This document shows positions 34,046 through 44,689 of a DNA stretch of 64,000 nt, in pieces (the first letter of the stretch is position 1; each line of letters opens with the position of its first letter). The stretch is taken from contig CM034541.1 in the NCBI GenBank assembly GCA_020002185.1, positions 27,259,794-27,323,793 on the forward strand, in the 5' to 3' direction. The notes below the pieces were generated by a model. The model worked only from the letters and a program-made list of their open reading frames with translations, was not told the DNA's origin and did no database searches. This DNA comes from Paraescarpia echinospica (taxonomy: Eukaryota > Annelida > Polychaeta > Sabellida > Siboglinidae). The position numbers and the translations under genes were made by a program.

Positions 34046-34302
34046 CACTGTCAACAGATCGCAGCAGATTCTCTGAGAATACTGCTGCCCCCTTTCCACT
34101 TAGATGGAGGCCATCTCTCATGTACATATCTTCTCTCCCAACAAAGTACCCCCATAAATCTATGAATCCCACGCCCTCTTCCTCACACATCTGCTCAACT
34201 AGTGCGTTGATCGCCATCCTCTTACAGTTTCTGTATCTTGCCCCCCTTCCTCCCATTACTGGCAAAATTCCTGAGAGAATAACCTGTTCCACTCTTGTCT
34301 TC
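34020..34302 (-). pseudogene. ORF1 C-terminal fragment of the nested CR1
   Basis: The minus-strand frame starts abruptly at the insertion boundary, reading EQVILSGILPVMGGRG. It continues through IDLWGYF, DGLHLSGKG and GCIYLN to a stop that overlaps the start of ORF2. The GDS and GTNN blocks were lost by 5' truncation. Here the ten bases missing from the host copy are present, so this fragment keeps one continuous frame and defines the ancestral arrangement. Confidence 0.82.
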
Positions 34303-34307
34303 TAGTT
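34303..34307. repeat. Target-site duplication TAGTT, right copy
   Basis: Matches 31448-31452. The host codons continue at 34308 with GAC AAT GTC. Confidence 0.8.
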
Positions 34308-36592
34308 GACAATGTCAAGATACGTGAGCCACTGGGGAGTAGCGATCACAACCAGATACATTTTACCATCAAAGTAAAATCAGAAAGGAATAGTAAAAAG
34401 CAGTAAAGGAGAAATTTCCACAAAGGAAGGTATAAGGACATGAGGAAATATTTAGCAAAGATAGACCGGAATAACACACTGAAAAATAAGACAGCAACAG
34501 AATGCTGGAATATATTAAAGAGTGAAATTAAGTGCATAGTCGACAAATTTGTACCCTTCAAAAAACAAGGGAAACGGTCCAAAAAGAAACATTTATCGAA
34601 AGAAGCCATTAGAAAAATTAAGTATAAACAAATGATGTGGAAGTCATATAGATGTACTGGAAATGTTGAAGACTACAACAGTTATAAAGAAGCACTTAAC
34701 CAAGCTACAGCTGAAATTAGAAATTCAAAGAGAAGCTATGAACAACAATTAGCTAGTAATATAAAACATGACAGCAAGAGTTTTTATGCATATGTTCGAA
34801 GCAAACAGAAAGTTCAAGATAAGGTCGGTCCTCTAGAAGATAGTGCTGGAAATATAATATCAGAGGGATTCTTAATGGCAGAAGACCTGAATGAGTACTT
34901 TAGTTCAGTGTTTACCAGAGAAGATATTATTTCACTGCCAGTACCAGAGGCTAAGTTCAAGGGGGCAGATTCAGACTATTTAGGACAATTAATTGTAACC
35001 CCGGAAATGGTAGCTAAGAAAATACGGGATATGAAGGATAATAAATCACCTGGAGTGGATGGGATTCCACCCAAACTATTATTGGAAATTGTAGAACAAA
35101 TTAGCATACCGCTTGCAACAGTTTTCAATTTGTCATTAGAAGAGGGAGTGGTTCCTTTAGAATGGAAAGAGGCAAACATTATACCGTTATTTAAAAAAGG
35201 TTCGAGAAACAAGTCAGAGAACTATAGACCAGTGAGTTTAACATCAGTGATTTGCAAATTATTAGAAAGATTAATTAAAGATCACATGGTGGATTTTCTT
35301 GTTAAACAAAACTTGATAAACCCATCTCAACATGGTTTTTTTAAAGCGAGGTCATGCTTAACAAATATGTTATGTTTTTTGGAAGACATCACTAAGTGGG
35401 TAGATGAGGGATCACCAGTAGATATCGTCTACTTAGATTTTCAAAAAGCTTTCGACAAAGTACCACATCAAAGATTACTGCTGAAACTAAAGGCCCATGG
35501 CATAGGAAATGGTATAATAAACTGGATAGAACAATGGCCGATTGACAGAAGACAACGTGTAGTAGTTGATGGGGAGGCTTCAAACTGGAAATCAGTATTG
35601 AGTGGGGTACCACAGGGATCAGTATTAGGTCCTATATTATTCTTAATATATATCAACGATTTGGATGATGAAATAACAAGCAAGGTGTTGAAATTTGCGG
35701 ATGATACAAAAGTGTTTAGAAGGATTAAAAGTGATGGAGATAGACAGCATTTACAAGATGATCTTGACACGTTGATCAAATGGTCTGAAAAGTGGCAAAT
35801 GCTGTTCAATTTTGGGAAATGTAAATGCCTCCACACAGGACATGGGAACGAAGAGGTAGAATTTACAATGGGGGGTACTGTACTAAGTACTACTGTAAAA
35901 GAAAAGGACTTAGGGTTAACCATTAGTGCTGATATGAAGGTTTCAGAGCAGTGCGGAATTGCAGCTTCAAAGGGAAATCAAATCCTTGGATTAATTAGGC
36001 GAAACATAACGTATAAGGAAAAAGAGCTAATAATACCGCTGTACAAAACAAAAGTTAGGCCTCATTTAGAATATTGTATTGAAGCATGGAGGCCATATCG
36101 CAGGAAGGACATAGATATGCTAGAAAGAGTGCAGAGGAGAGCAACTAAAATGATACCAAAACTTAGGGATCTTAGTTACGAAATACGCCTAAAAAATGCG
36201 GATTAACAACACTAGAGACCAGGAGATTGAGAGGAGATCAGATAGAAGTGTTTAAAATATTGAATGGTTATGAAAATATTAATAGAAATTTTTTTTTTCA
36301 ATTAAGAAAGATAGAAGGACTAGAGGACATGAAGTTACATTAGCAAAGGAGCAGAGTAGATTAGATATAAGAAAGTTTTCATTTTCACAAAGGACTAAAT
36401 GAATGGAACAGATTATCTGGTGATTGTGTGGGTGCTAGTAGCGTGAATGTTTAAAAATAAAATCGACACATACCTCAGACGGGCGGGATACACATAGATA
36501 AAAGGGTCGGACTCTCGATAAGCCAAAGGGCTTCCTTGTCCACCTGCCACCTAGAGTTAATTCTCTGGGTGGCAATCTTGTTAAATGGAAAA

Positions 36593-37579
36593 TGATTAAA
36601 TAAATCTCCTTGAAAAGAAAATTTTCCCTAAGATCCATTGCGGGGGGCTATATCTCGTTATTTATCATGTACCTGCTAATATTTATAGCAATTTTTAAAT
36701 ACTTAATTATTTATCTATCTTCTTATACTTCGGTAATTATTGAATAGTTGGTTTTTAATCTAATAGTTATGTAGTTTAATTGTTAACATTAATTAGCTAA
36801 CAATTGTAAACGTCGAATGAAGGTTTATACAGTTTAAATATTACAACTGTTAAACAATTATTTCAAATAATAATTTTTTCTGAAAGATTATAAAGCACCA
36901 GAAACAACTATTTTGACCATATTATATAACAAATTTATATTACTATTTGTTCCTGCCAGACAGTGTTGAGAACGTGACCTAATGAATGAGCCACTAATAA
37001 AAGATTGACAGCTGGACACATAGTGGACACTGACTGACCATCTGCAGTGGACCAGACTCCCTCAAAGACACTGGTCATTAGTGAAGTCATGTCCAATACA
37101 AATGGTCTGACCTGAAGCAATTCCGTGATCCATTGTTCCGCCATTATGGATTTCCTGCGAGTCGGTGGACATGGGGACAGACGCAGATGGTCTATGTGCC
37201 CTGGACGCACTACACCGCCTCTCACTTGCTCACATCAAAATGGCATATTTAGCATATTTTATATCAGAGCATTTGCTATTATTGGAAATTTTTTCTTGAT
37301 TTTTAAATTTTTTCTACCATATAAACTGTTGCACCGTTTTAGTTTCAATAATTGGAGACTTAAAATTAAGCTTGTTCCCTCTTTCTCAGGTCCACGATAT
37401 ACCAATGGATGAAAGGGCTGCATAAGAGACATGAAGGGTGAACCCTACAAAGACTTGTTTATTGTGTTTGTAATTGATCTGAGCCCCCACTTTTATAATG
37501 CATGCACACACATAATATTTGAAGTAGTACTAGAACTTCTGTTAGTGTGGCAAGAAATCAACTTCTTCCATTCTGCACA
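36593..37579. other. Unique AT-rich sequence, no gene seen
   Basis: Very AT-rich up to 36930, then mixed composition. No domain or repeat recognised. Confidence 0.45.
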
Positions 37580-39098
37580 GTTCTTGTACCATTCTTGTTC
37601 CATTATGTATGGTTCTTGTACTATTATGTATGATTCTTGGATCGTTCTTGTACCATTATGTATGATTTTTGTACCATTCTTGTGCCATTATGTATGGTTC
37701 TTGTACAGTTCTTGTACCATTATGTATGGTTCTTGGATCGTTCTTGTACCATTATGTATGGTTCTTGGATCATTCTTGCACCATTATGTATGGTTCTTGG
37801 GCCATTATGTATGGTTCTTGTACCGTTCTTGTGCCATTATGTATGGTTCTTGGATCATTCTTGCACCATTATGTATGGTTCTTGGGCCATTATATATGGT
37901 TCTTGTACCGTTCTTGTACCATTATGTATGGTTCTTGGATCATTCTTGTACCATTATGTATGGTTCTTATACCGTTCTTGTGCCATTATGTATGGTTCTT
38001 GGATCATTCTTGTACCATTATGTATGGTTCTTGTGCCATTATGTATGGTTCTTGTACCATTATGTATTGTTCTTGGATCATTCTTGTACCATTATGTATG
38101 GTTCTTGTACCGTTCTTGTGCCATTATGTATGGTTCTTGTACCATTATGTATAGTTCTTGGATCGTTCTTGTACCATTATGTAAGGTTCTTGTACAGTTC
38201 TTGTACCATTATGCAAGGTTCTTTTACCATTCTTCATTATGTATGGTTCTTGGATCGTTCTTGTATCATTATGTAAGGTTCTTGTACCATTCTTGTACAA
38301 TTATGTATGGTTCTTGTATCATTCTTCATTATGTATGGTTCTTAAATCATTCTTGTACCCTTATGTATGGTTCTTGTACCATTCTTGTGCCATTATGTAT
38401 GGTTCTTGGATCATTCTTGCACCATTATGTATGGTTCTTGGGCCATTATGTATGGTTCTTGGACCGTTCTTGTGCCATTATGTATGGTTCTTGGATCATT
38501 CTTGCACCATTATGTATGGTTCTTGGGCCATTATATATGGTTCTTGTACTGTTCTTGTACCATTATGTATGGTTCTTGGATCATTCTTGTACCATTATGT
38601 ATGGTTTTTGTACCGTTCTTGTGCCATTATGTATGGTTCTTGGATCATTCTTGTACCATTATGTATGGTTCTTGTGCCATTATGTATGGTTCTTGTACCA
38701 TTATGTATTGTTCTTGGATCATTATTGTACCATTATGTATGGGTCTTGTACCGTTCTTGTGCCATTATGTATGGTTCTTGTACCATTATGTATAGTTCTG
38801 GGATCGTTCTTGTACCATTATGTAAGGTTCTTGTACAGTTCTTGTAACATTATGCAAGGTTCTTGTACCATTCTTCATTATGTATGGTTTTTGGATCGTT
38901 CTCATACCATTATGTAAGGTTCTTGTACCGTTCTTGTACCATTATGTATGGTTCTTGTACCATTCTTTATTATGCATGGTTCCTGGATCATTCTTGTACC
39001 ATTATGTATGGTTCTTGTACCATTCTTGTACCATTATGTATGGTTCTTGGATCATTCTTGTACCATTATGTATGGTTCTTGTACCTTTCATGTGCCAT
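37580..39098. repeat. GTACCATTATGTATGGTTCTT array with a 641-bp higher-order repeat
   Basis: A 1.5 kb array of two interleaved unit types. One is of 21 bp (GGTTCTTGTACCATTATG plus TAT); the other is of about 32 bp with an extra GGATCATTCTT. Three marker variants recur exactly 641 bp apart: TATATATGG at 37891 and 38532, TATGTATTG at 38061 and 38702, and ATAGTTCT at 38151 and 38792. The right half is therefore a tandem duplicate of the left. All three plus frames stay open for hundreds of codons because the units lack stops. I do not regard the 426- or 281-codon frames as genes. Confidence 0.94.
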
Positions 39099-39200
39099 TA
39101 TGAGAGCGAGAGAGAGAGACAGAGAGAGAGTGGAGAGAGAATAGAGAATGGAGGGAGAGAGAGAGACAGAGAGAGAGTGGAGAGAGAATAGAGAGTGGAA

Positions 39201-39248
<48 letters not shown>

Positions 39249-39296
39249 TGAGAGACAGACAGACAGAGATGGAGAGACAGAGACAGAGAGAATCAG
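39099..39296. repeat. (GA)n-rich simple repeat
   Basis: GAGAGAGAGACAGAGAGAG runs with GTGGAGAGAGAATAGAG inserts, directly abutting the preceding array. Confidence 0.92.
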
Positions 39297-39712
39297 AGGG
39301 GTGTGAAACTACATTTGATGCACTGGTCCTTAACACTGACAAGGAGTGAGTTCCACAGAGTTGTTGCAACATCCGGGAAAGTCCTTCTTCAATAAAATGT
39401 TATTTCTGCAACAAGCCATGTATTATCACATATTATGCAGCACGCTGTAAACATTCCTTCTGTCAGACAAACAAATCCCAGCTCCAGAGAAGTGGGACCT
39501 GAGACTAATTACCACTTCCTGGTGGCCCAGTCTAGGGACAGGGGCTGACTGTGGCAGTATACCCTGCAAGCAACAGCAGCAACATTGGGTAGAGCTGCCA
39601 GTTGAAGCAGTGCATGGATCAACTGGGGCTGGTTCTGGTCAACTTGTGAACACACAGAGACCATAGGCAAGGGTTGGGAGACTAAAAAAATTGTCATATA
39701 CACATAATGTAT
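39297..39712. other. Unique sequence, no gene seen
   Basis: Mixed-composition spacer. No repeat family or domain recognised. Confidence 0.4.
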
Positions 39713-39728
39713 AATATATATATATATA
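39713..39728. repeat. (TA)n microsatellite
   Basis: Short TA run exactly at the 3' end of the inverted SINE, consistent with insertion into or beside a TA tract. Confidence 0.8.
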
Positions 39729-39915
39729 AGGTAAGTTCTTATATAGCGCAGTATCCAGTCCTCAGGACTGCTCAAAGTGCTGTACACTTTATTCCCTGGT
39801 AGACCTGTTCAGTCGAACATCATCTCGACTTCTCTGGGAAGCATTCAGCCATGCTGCAATTATTGCATGAAGACTATTTGTACACAAATATCCACCACTG
39901 TGTCTATATAATTAT
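39729..39915 (-). mobile_element. Family 1 SINE, 3' half, well preserved
   Basis: The plus strand reads AAGGTAAGTTCTTATATAGC, then CAGTCCTCAGGACTGCTC, ATTCCCTGGTAGACCTGTTC, CATCTCGACTTCTCTGGGAA and GCAATTATTGCATGAAGACT. The tRNA head is missing; the copy stops near TGTGTCTATA. Confidence 0.82.
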
Positions 39916-39984
39916 ATATAATATAAATATATTATACTTTATATTTATATTTATGTGTGTGCTGCCTTTATATATATATATACA

Positions 39985-40110
39985 CAGTAGAATCTTGTTG
40001 ATTCGAACACTTTCCTCATCATATATTTTTGGTTTAATTGGTTTTCCACAGTTACAAATCATACACAAAACAGAGTATATTTTGGCAATTGAAATTCTGC
40101 TGCTGTGAAA
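39985..40110 (+). mobile_element. Pogo/Tigger-like element end
   Basis: CACAGTAGAATCTTGTTGAT, then TCGAACACTTTCCTC, parallels CAGTGGACCGTATTAATC and TGGACACTTTCGTCC at 48573. The right end is not clear. Confidence 0.4.
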
Positions 40111-40509
40111 TGATTTCTGGATGCAAAGGTAGTTTTACGGTATATTTACATATGTGTAAGTGTAGACTGTGTGACACTGGACAGTAGTCTGCCATAGGGC
40201 ATGACCTAGTTTAAGCACAGGAAGTGTTTCACCCACTAGGCTGACACAGCTTGCACCTGGGGAGAATGCAGCTTCACACTTACACAGTGAGACCGTCACT
40301 TCAGTTGGAACCCATTTGGGTGGTCCTTAGATAACTGGACCATCTCTGACAGAACCCATTGAGATGGTCCTTACCTTAGAGTAAATATCACCACTCAACT
40401 TAGGACCATTTGATGGTTTCCTTGTGGAATGGAACCATACGTACGATATGGTCCACTAAATAGGTCCTTAGTGCAGACAATAGGGGTCCATCACTCCAGC
40501 AGGACCTAT
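40111..40509. other. Unique stretch with scattered GGACC/GGTCC words
   Basis: Motifs such as GGTCCTTAG and GGACCATCT recur irregularly on both strands, and AATAGGTCCT pairs with AGGACCTATT (40459-40510). No coding region was seen. Confidence 0.35.
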
Positions 40510-40795
40510 TAAGGTACTTGGATTGTGGTGAATATTGAGGGCTGAGCCTCATCAAACAAAAACCTCCAAATGCATCCCATTTAAACCCACCAAAAACTTC
40601 CAACTGTACCCACCCTTGAGGCTCACCAAAAACCTCCAACTGCACCCACCCTTGAGGCTCACCAAAAACCTCCAATAGCACCACATTGAGGCTCACCAAA
40701 ACCTCAACTGCACCCCCTTGCTGAAGTATTGGGGATAAACATATGTCTAGCCCCCACCCAAAATATTGTGGGGGCCTGAGCCCGAATCCCCCCAT
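40510..40795 (+). repeat. Dispersed repeat D with an internal tandem duplication
   Basis: Two or three internal repeats of CACCAAAAACCTCCAACTGC with ACCCACCCTTGAGGCT lie within a segment resembling 29.5 kb (AAAACCTCCAAT, then ATATTG.GGGGCCTGAGCC). Confidence 0.45.
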
Positions 40796-41170
40796 GGTTT
40801 TGACACTGATGTTATGTAATGAGATAAGAATGTGATAGGACCATCTATATGATAGGACCTCTGGTATTATAAAATGGGACCATTACTTTGAAAGGACCTA
40901 GATTAATAAGGTCTAGTAGAAAGAGAGTATTTCCATCAGGATTCTTTTAAGAAATATGCCAGTCTTCTGCACAGTGTGCACAGAATGTGATATGTTTACA
41001 CCTATTTCTAGGAATGCTCCTATGCCAATTATTTCTAGGCATGAGAAAAATGCCTGGATCAATTTCAGTGATTTATCAGCCCTTGCGTTGCCAGATTGTA
41101 TGGACATTTTATTGTCTGCGTGTAAAATTAAGTGTATTGCGTTTGTGTAAATAATGTGTGGTTTTGTTAC
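40796..41170. other. Unique sequence, no gene seen
   Basis: Overlapping 64-residue frames occur on both strands near 40913-41150, neither recognisable. Confidence 0.35.
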
Positions 41171-41225
41171 ATGTGTTTGTGCGTGCGTGCGTGCGTGCGT
41201 ACATGTGTTTGTGCATGCGTGTTAA
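41171..41225. repeat. (GTGC)n microsatellite
   Basis: GTGCGTGCGTGCGTGCGTGC flanked by TGTGTTTGTG words. Confidence 0.85.
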
Positions 41226-41695
41226 GGGATAGAAATCACTTCTTTAAGCCCCGAGTCAGTGTCTTGGTGTTAGCCCCTTCTCACACTCATTCCCAGGGGC
41301 AGCTACCAATCCAAGGGGAATCTATGTAGAAAAAGGGAACAGTTAAAGGGAACCAGTCTGTTCCTCTACCCAGAATTAGCCAGAGCAGTAATTTGTAGCA
41401 GGAAGTCTGCTGCATGGACCATGGGAAATGGGACATCAAGGAACATCAAAGGGTATTGTGTGGTTAACTCTGCCCACAGCGGCATTGCTGCCAACAAAGT
41501 TTGTTTTGAAAGTGGATGTTTTGTTAAATATTTGAACATGCTCTGGAGTCGTGCCTTCAAATTGCGACTGTTATTACGGGCTTACTAAACACAATTTGGC
41601 GGGCAATATACCTTCAACATAGTTTAGTATAGTCTTTGGAACATTATATTAATTATTAAAGGAACGACTAGGAAGAGACTGCCTCCTTTTAATGA
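41226..41695. other. Unique sequence, no gene seen
   Basis: No repeat or coding signature recognised. Confidence 0.4.
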
Positions 41696-41828
41696 AGACA
41701 GCAAAGGAAAAGGAAGAGAAGATGGGAGGGGAATGGACAGTAAGAGACGGGATGACAGTGTAGGAACAGTAAAAGAAGAATAACAAAATGAGGACTAGTA
41801 TTGATGCCAGCTTCATTCCTGACTGAAG
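41696..41828 (+). pseudogene. RTE-like LINE 3' terminus
   Basis: The translation near 41790 gives TRTSIDASFIPD and a stop, followed by AGAGGAGAACAACAAC. This matches the terminal ORF block and tail of the copies at 10.7 and 50.7 kb. Only the last hundred or so bases are recognisable. Confidence 0.6.
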
Positions 41829-41990
41829 AGGAGAACAACAACTACCACAGAAACAACAACTACTACAACAACTACCATAGGAACAACTATCACAGCAATA
41901 ACAACAGCTACAGCAATAACAACAACCACAGGAACAAAAACAACACCAACCGCCGCAATAACAACCACTGCAACAACAATCCATCACTCC
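41829..41990. repeat. (AAC)-rich tail array
   Basis: AACAACTAC, CACAGGAAC and AACAACCAC words repeated for about 160 bp directly after the LINE terminus. It is probably an expanded LINE 3' tail. The Asn-rich and Cys-rich frames here are artefacts. Confidence 0.8.
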
Positions 41991-42505
41991 TGCCTGCAGA
42001 CAAGACCAGAAGAGATTCATCAGCCTTATCCACCGTTCAATCCCACCACCGAAACAGTTCAACAACATCGTGAAACTGTGCATGAGAAATCGCAGTTACA
42101 CTATTCCGTCGTGACAACATCACAAAACAAAATTGCGACCGACACGGATTTAGATTTATGTGGATGTTGGGGGGGTGTATTTCTTATCTCATGGTCCTGC
42201 CTGACAAATTGGATTGAGTGTTTGATGGTCACCGCAATTCAGCCCTGGTTGTCGTGACGTCGGTGACGTTGAGACTTCGTTAGATGGCGCGTTCTCTGCC
42301 TGTCTGATTGGTTTTATTGCTGCGTCGTTGCCTTAAACAGACTCATCGGCTGACCGCATTTTCTTGCGATGCTGCCATGTTTGTCAGGGCAGCAGGGCAC
42401 AGCTGGGCTGGAGTAACAGGTCCATGAAATATCATGCTGGATGAGTGTGTGATGTCCAAGTACAGTCTACTCTTCCTCTGTATAGGAATCTTCCTTTCTC
42501 AATTG
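41991..42505. other. Unique stretch, no gene recognised
   Basis: Bases 42200-42420 are richer in GC and CG than the surroundings. No domain identified. Confidence 0.35.
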
Positions 42506-42800
42506 TTTAATGCAACAGGAAATAGAATAACTGCTGTTTCTTCAGTTTTCTGTCCCACATAATGCCTTCTACCCTCTTCCATGCTGCTGCTCCTGCTTGC
42601 ACCCTCCTCTGTATTTCTTTACTACCCCTTCCATCCTCACACATTGCACCGCCCAGGTGTACAAAGCTGTTCACTTGTTTAATGGTCTTTCCGTCAACAA
42701 CTACATGCAGATCTACCTCCTGTTCACCTATCCACATTACTTCAGTCTTCTCCAGATTCATTCGGAGGTCATATTCTCCTAAGATGTTTTTCAAATATTT
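42506..42800 (-). pseudogene. RTE-like reverse-transcriptase ORF fragment
   Basis: The minus-strand frame reads MNLEKTEVMWIGEQEVDL, then VDGKTIKQVNSFVHLGGAM, RRVQAGAAAWKRVEGIM and DRKLKK before it leaves the family. This is the region just after the catalytic domain in RTE-like LINE ORFs, where an EKTEVMW-type block is followed by VxSFVYLGG and AGAxAWKRVEG. The upstream polymerase motifs and the C-terminal zinc-like region are absent. It may be the same family as the 3' fragments at 4.2, 10.7, 41.8, 45.6 and 50.5 kb, but no overlap proves that. Confidence 0.75.
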
Positions 42801-43149
42801 TATTTTACTGTTTTCTGTAGTTCTACCTTGTTACAGCCAGTCTGAACGAATGCAGTATCTTCTTCAGTTCCTCCAGTTCAGATGCCATTCCACTAATCAG
42901 ATTCTTTACCATAATGAAAACCAGGGGGCATAATTAAGGCTCTTACAGCAAATTCTACTCCAACTTCAAACTGTTCCAAAGTTTCTCCGTCAGTTTTCAC
43001 TACTATCATCGTCTCCTTGATACTGGGGTCTATTCTGGACACAACCCAAAACTGGCTGTCTAGGTCAAGTTCCATCAATTCTGTGATTTTGGTAGAAATA
43101 TTCACCTTGCAATACCATCTTTCAATGTCCATTTTATTTTCCTCGACAA
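42801..43149 (-). other. Unrecognised open frame next to the LINE fragment
   Basis: A minus-strand frame covers 42893-43204 and extends into element A. Its residues near 42900-43140 look non-repetitive (for example DSQFWVVSRIDPSIKE), but I recognise no domain. It may be an older coding remnant of unknown origin. Confidence 0.25.
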
Positions 43150-43413
43150 ACAATTCAAAACTATTAAAATGCTTGCAATTATGAACCCATACATAAAAAC
43201 ACAATAGACAATATTAGGCAAAATTACCTCATTTCTCAAAACATTGTGTTTTTAATAGTTTGCTCAAATTTAGCAATAAATTAAAAACTACTGAGGATAT
43301 TTAAAGAAATGAGGTGTCATTGTAAAGCTTATGATCTGTGAAATCCAAAAAAGTGCAAAACTCAATTTCACAATTTTGCAACAATAATACCCACCTTGCT
43401 GTGACAAGTCATG
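43150..43413 (-). mobile_element. Inverted-repeat element A, partial copy
   Basis: AATTATGAACCCATACAT, AAATTAAAAACTACTGAGGA, AATGAGGTGTCATTGTAAAG and a decayed end GCTGTGACAAGTCATG align with the copies at 22.3 and 45.7 kb. Confidence 0.6.
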
Positions 43414-43429
43414 TACAAGAATGTTGAAG

Positions 43430-43760
43430 ATGGGTGGAGACTGGGAAGACAAGTAATTGTCATCTCTAGGGCCACAGAGAAAGACCATGTATTCACCATA
43501 CATCTACCATCTGTGAAAAAAACAATTATTGGGAAGGACCCCAAAGGTTTACCACCTGTAAGACTTAAATATTTGGGAAGGAACACCAAGGTCTATCAGC
43601 TGTGAGACTGATAGATTCGTAACGGATCTCCAATATATGCCATCTGTGAGAGACCCAAAGACTAGAGAAAGACCTCCAAGGTCTATAATCTTTGAGATAT
43701 GCTAACATTGGGGAAGGACCTACAAAGTTTATCATCTATGAAACATGGTAGAAAACAATC
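43430..43760. repeat. Degenerate tandem repeat, roughly 55-65 bp
   Basis: GGGAAGGACC, CCAAGGTCTAT and ATCTGTGAGA motifs recur four or five times with many changes. It looks like an old, decayed array. Confidence 0.5.
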
Positions 43761-44129
43761 TTATTGATGATCAAATACAGTATAGTTACATTTTTCTAGA
43801 CAGTAACAGCTGCAACACATTACCAGTAATCCCCATGGATGGGGTATGTCACGCAGTAATCACGAAATGAAGCAGAAAATAGAAAACAAAACAAGAAATG
43901 TGCACCCAATGTAACAATCGTGCTTGTTAATAATGTTCCAATTAAATTTTATGTGGTGTGATAAATTTAAATGATCCGACTAATAATATATTCGGAAAAT
44001 ATGAAAATGACATTGGACTTGAATTTGGGTGCACGGAGGGCATCCAGGGTAGGGCAGCGGCAGAGACTCTTGATGAGAGACATCTACAGTGTCACATTTG
44101 TTATGCCGTCTGTCCACATATCAAACATG
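43761..44129. other. Unique sequence, no gene seen
   Basis: Nothing supportable. Confidence 0.45.
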
Positions 44130-44260
44130 TCAACATGTGCACAGGTGTGTACTGAACAGGTGTACTTGCTGCACAGGTGTGCGCATCATGTGTTTACACA
44201 TTACACTCGTGTGCACGCACGCATTGTTCACTTGTGCGTGCTGCACGCAGCATGGGCGCA
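44130..44260. repeat. Diverged ACAGGTGTG repeat
   Basis: ACAGGTGTGTACTGAACAGG, TGCACAGGTGTGCGC and TGCACGCA words resemble the regular array at 44690-45003. Confidence 0.5.
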
Positions 44261-44689
44261 TGAACTGTACAAGTCAGAGGAGCCAGGTAGCATTATACAA
44301 GAAATGGTGGATTTAGTTTTTCCTGATGTAGGGGCGGTAGATGAGGGGTTGCCCCCCCCCCCAGGCATTAGACTGCAGTTGTAGGGGTGGGGTGTGACAG
44401 GGGGTCCCCTCTAGGCATAAAACTTATTTCAATTTTGTGCCACAGAGCTCGGATTGTCTGAGGATATTGGCACTAACGAACTCATTTCATTAATTACTAC
44501 TTACTTAATTTTGGTGCATTTTTTCTACAGGCGATGTTGGTTTTGAAATATATTTGGATTTGAAATGGGTCTACGAAAATGTGGTTTGGCAGTACATTTT
44601 GGTTTGAGAGGGGTATTTGGTAGAGTAATGAAGAAAAAGTGGTAGCTGTACAGCCAAGACAGCGGCCTGGAGACTTCTGACAGGTGTAC
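44261..44689. other. Unique sequence, no gene seen
   Basis: Contains a C10 run near 44352. No gene recognised. Confidence 0.4.

Larger units (their letters stand above)
31453..34302 (-). mobile_element. Nested CR1-like element, inverted and 5'-truncated
   Basis: On the minus strand the element begins inside ORF1, within the esterase, at 34302. It runs through ORF2 to a 3' end carrying two ATCTTGTTAA units (31453-31475 on the plus strand). It is flanked by TAGTT duplications and sits inside the endonuclease of an older member of the same family. Its sequence is very close to the host copy. A 1000-N gap removes the endonuclease C-terminus and the N-terminal half of the reverse transcriptase. 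This is a textbook 5'-truncated LINE insertion. Confidence 0.88.
30751..36497 (+). pseudogene. CR1 ORF2, endonuclease-reverse transcriptase, interrupted
   Basis: Coding parts are 30751-31452 and 34308-36497. The apurinic-type endonuclease shows LNARS, ITESW, GGGVILYIKE, GDFNHGH and, after the insertion, GSSDHNQI. The reverse transcriptase follows in a frame open from 34407 to 36206. Its blocks are SPGVDGIPPKLL (about 35045), NYRPVSLTS (35222), VYLDFQKAFDKV (35427), GVPQGSVLGP (35605) and KFADDT with the catalytic Asp pair (about 35690). Damage includes the 2.85 kb insertion after codon Val at 31450-31452, a TAA at 34404-34406, a one-base loss near 36190, another near 36290, and two two-base losses further on. 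The last codons before TAG at 36495 read LRRAGYT, matching the nested copy's LRRAGYM. No ATG starts ORF2 before the LNARS block. Confidence 0.88.
30105..36592 (+). mobile_element. CR1-like non-LTR retrotransposon, host copy split by a nested insertion
   Basis: Bases from about 30105 to 31452, plus 34308 to about 36592, make one element of about 3.6 kb. It comprises the end of ORF1 (esterase), an overlapping ORF2 (endonuclease, reverse transcriptase) and a 3' end CAATCTTGTTAAAT. The two halves join in frame across the insertion. The left boundary is uncertain: ORF1 lacks its N-terminal part, so the copy is probably 5'-truncated. ORF1 and ORF2 both carry frameshifts, and ORF2 also carries a stop. 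The esterase-bearing ORF1 is an established feature of CR1-clade elements. Confidence 0.85.

Noticed and set aside
30105..36592. Inversion of the middle of a single CR1 element
   Set aside because: The inverted block repeats sequence already present on both sides (ORF1 end, endonuclease, reverse-transcriptase end) and has TAGTT at both junctions, so it is a second insertion and not an inversion.
37431..38917. Open frames of 281 and 426 codons on the plus strand
   Set aside because: They lie wholly in a stop-free tandem array that is open in all three plus frames. There is no domain and no codon-level signal.
41649..42083. Cys-rich minus frame and Asn-rich plus frame
   Set aside because: They translate an AAC/GTT-rich LINE tail array, not a cysteine-rich protein gene.
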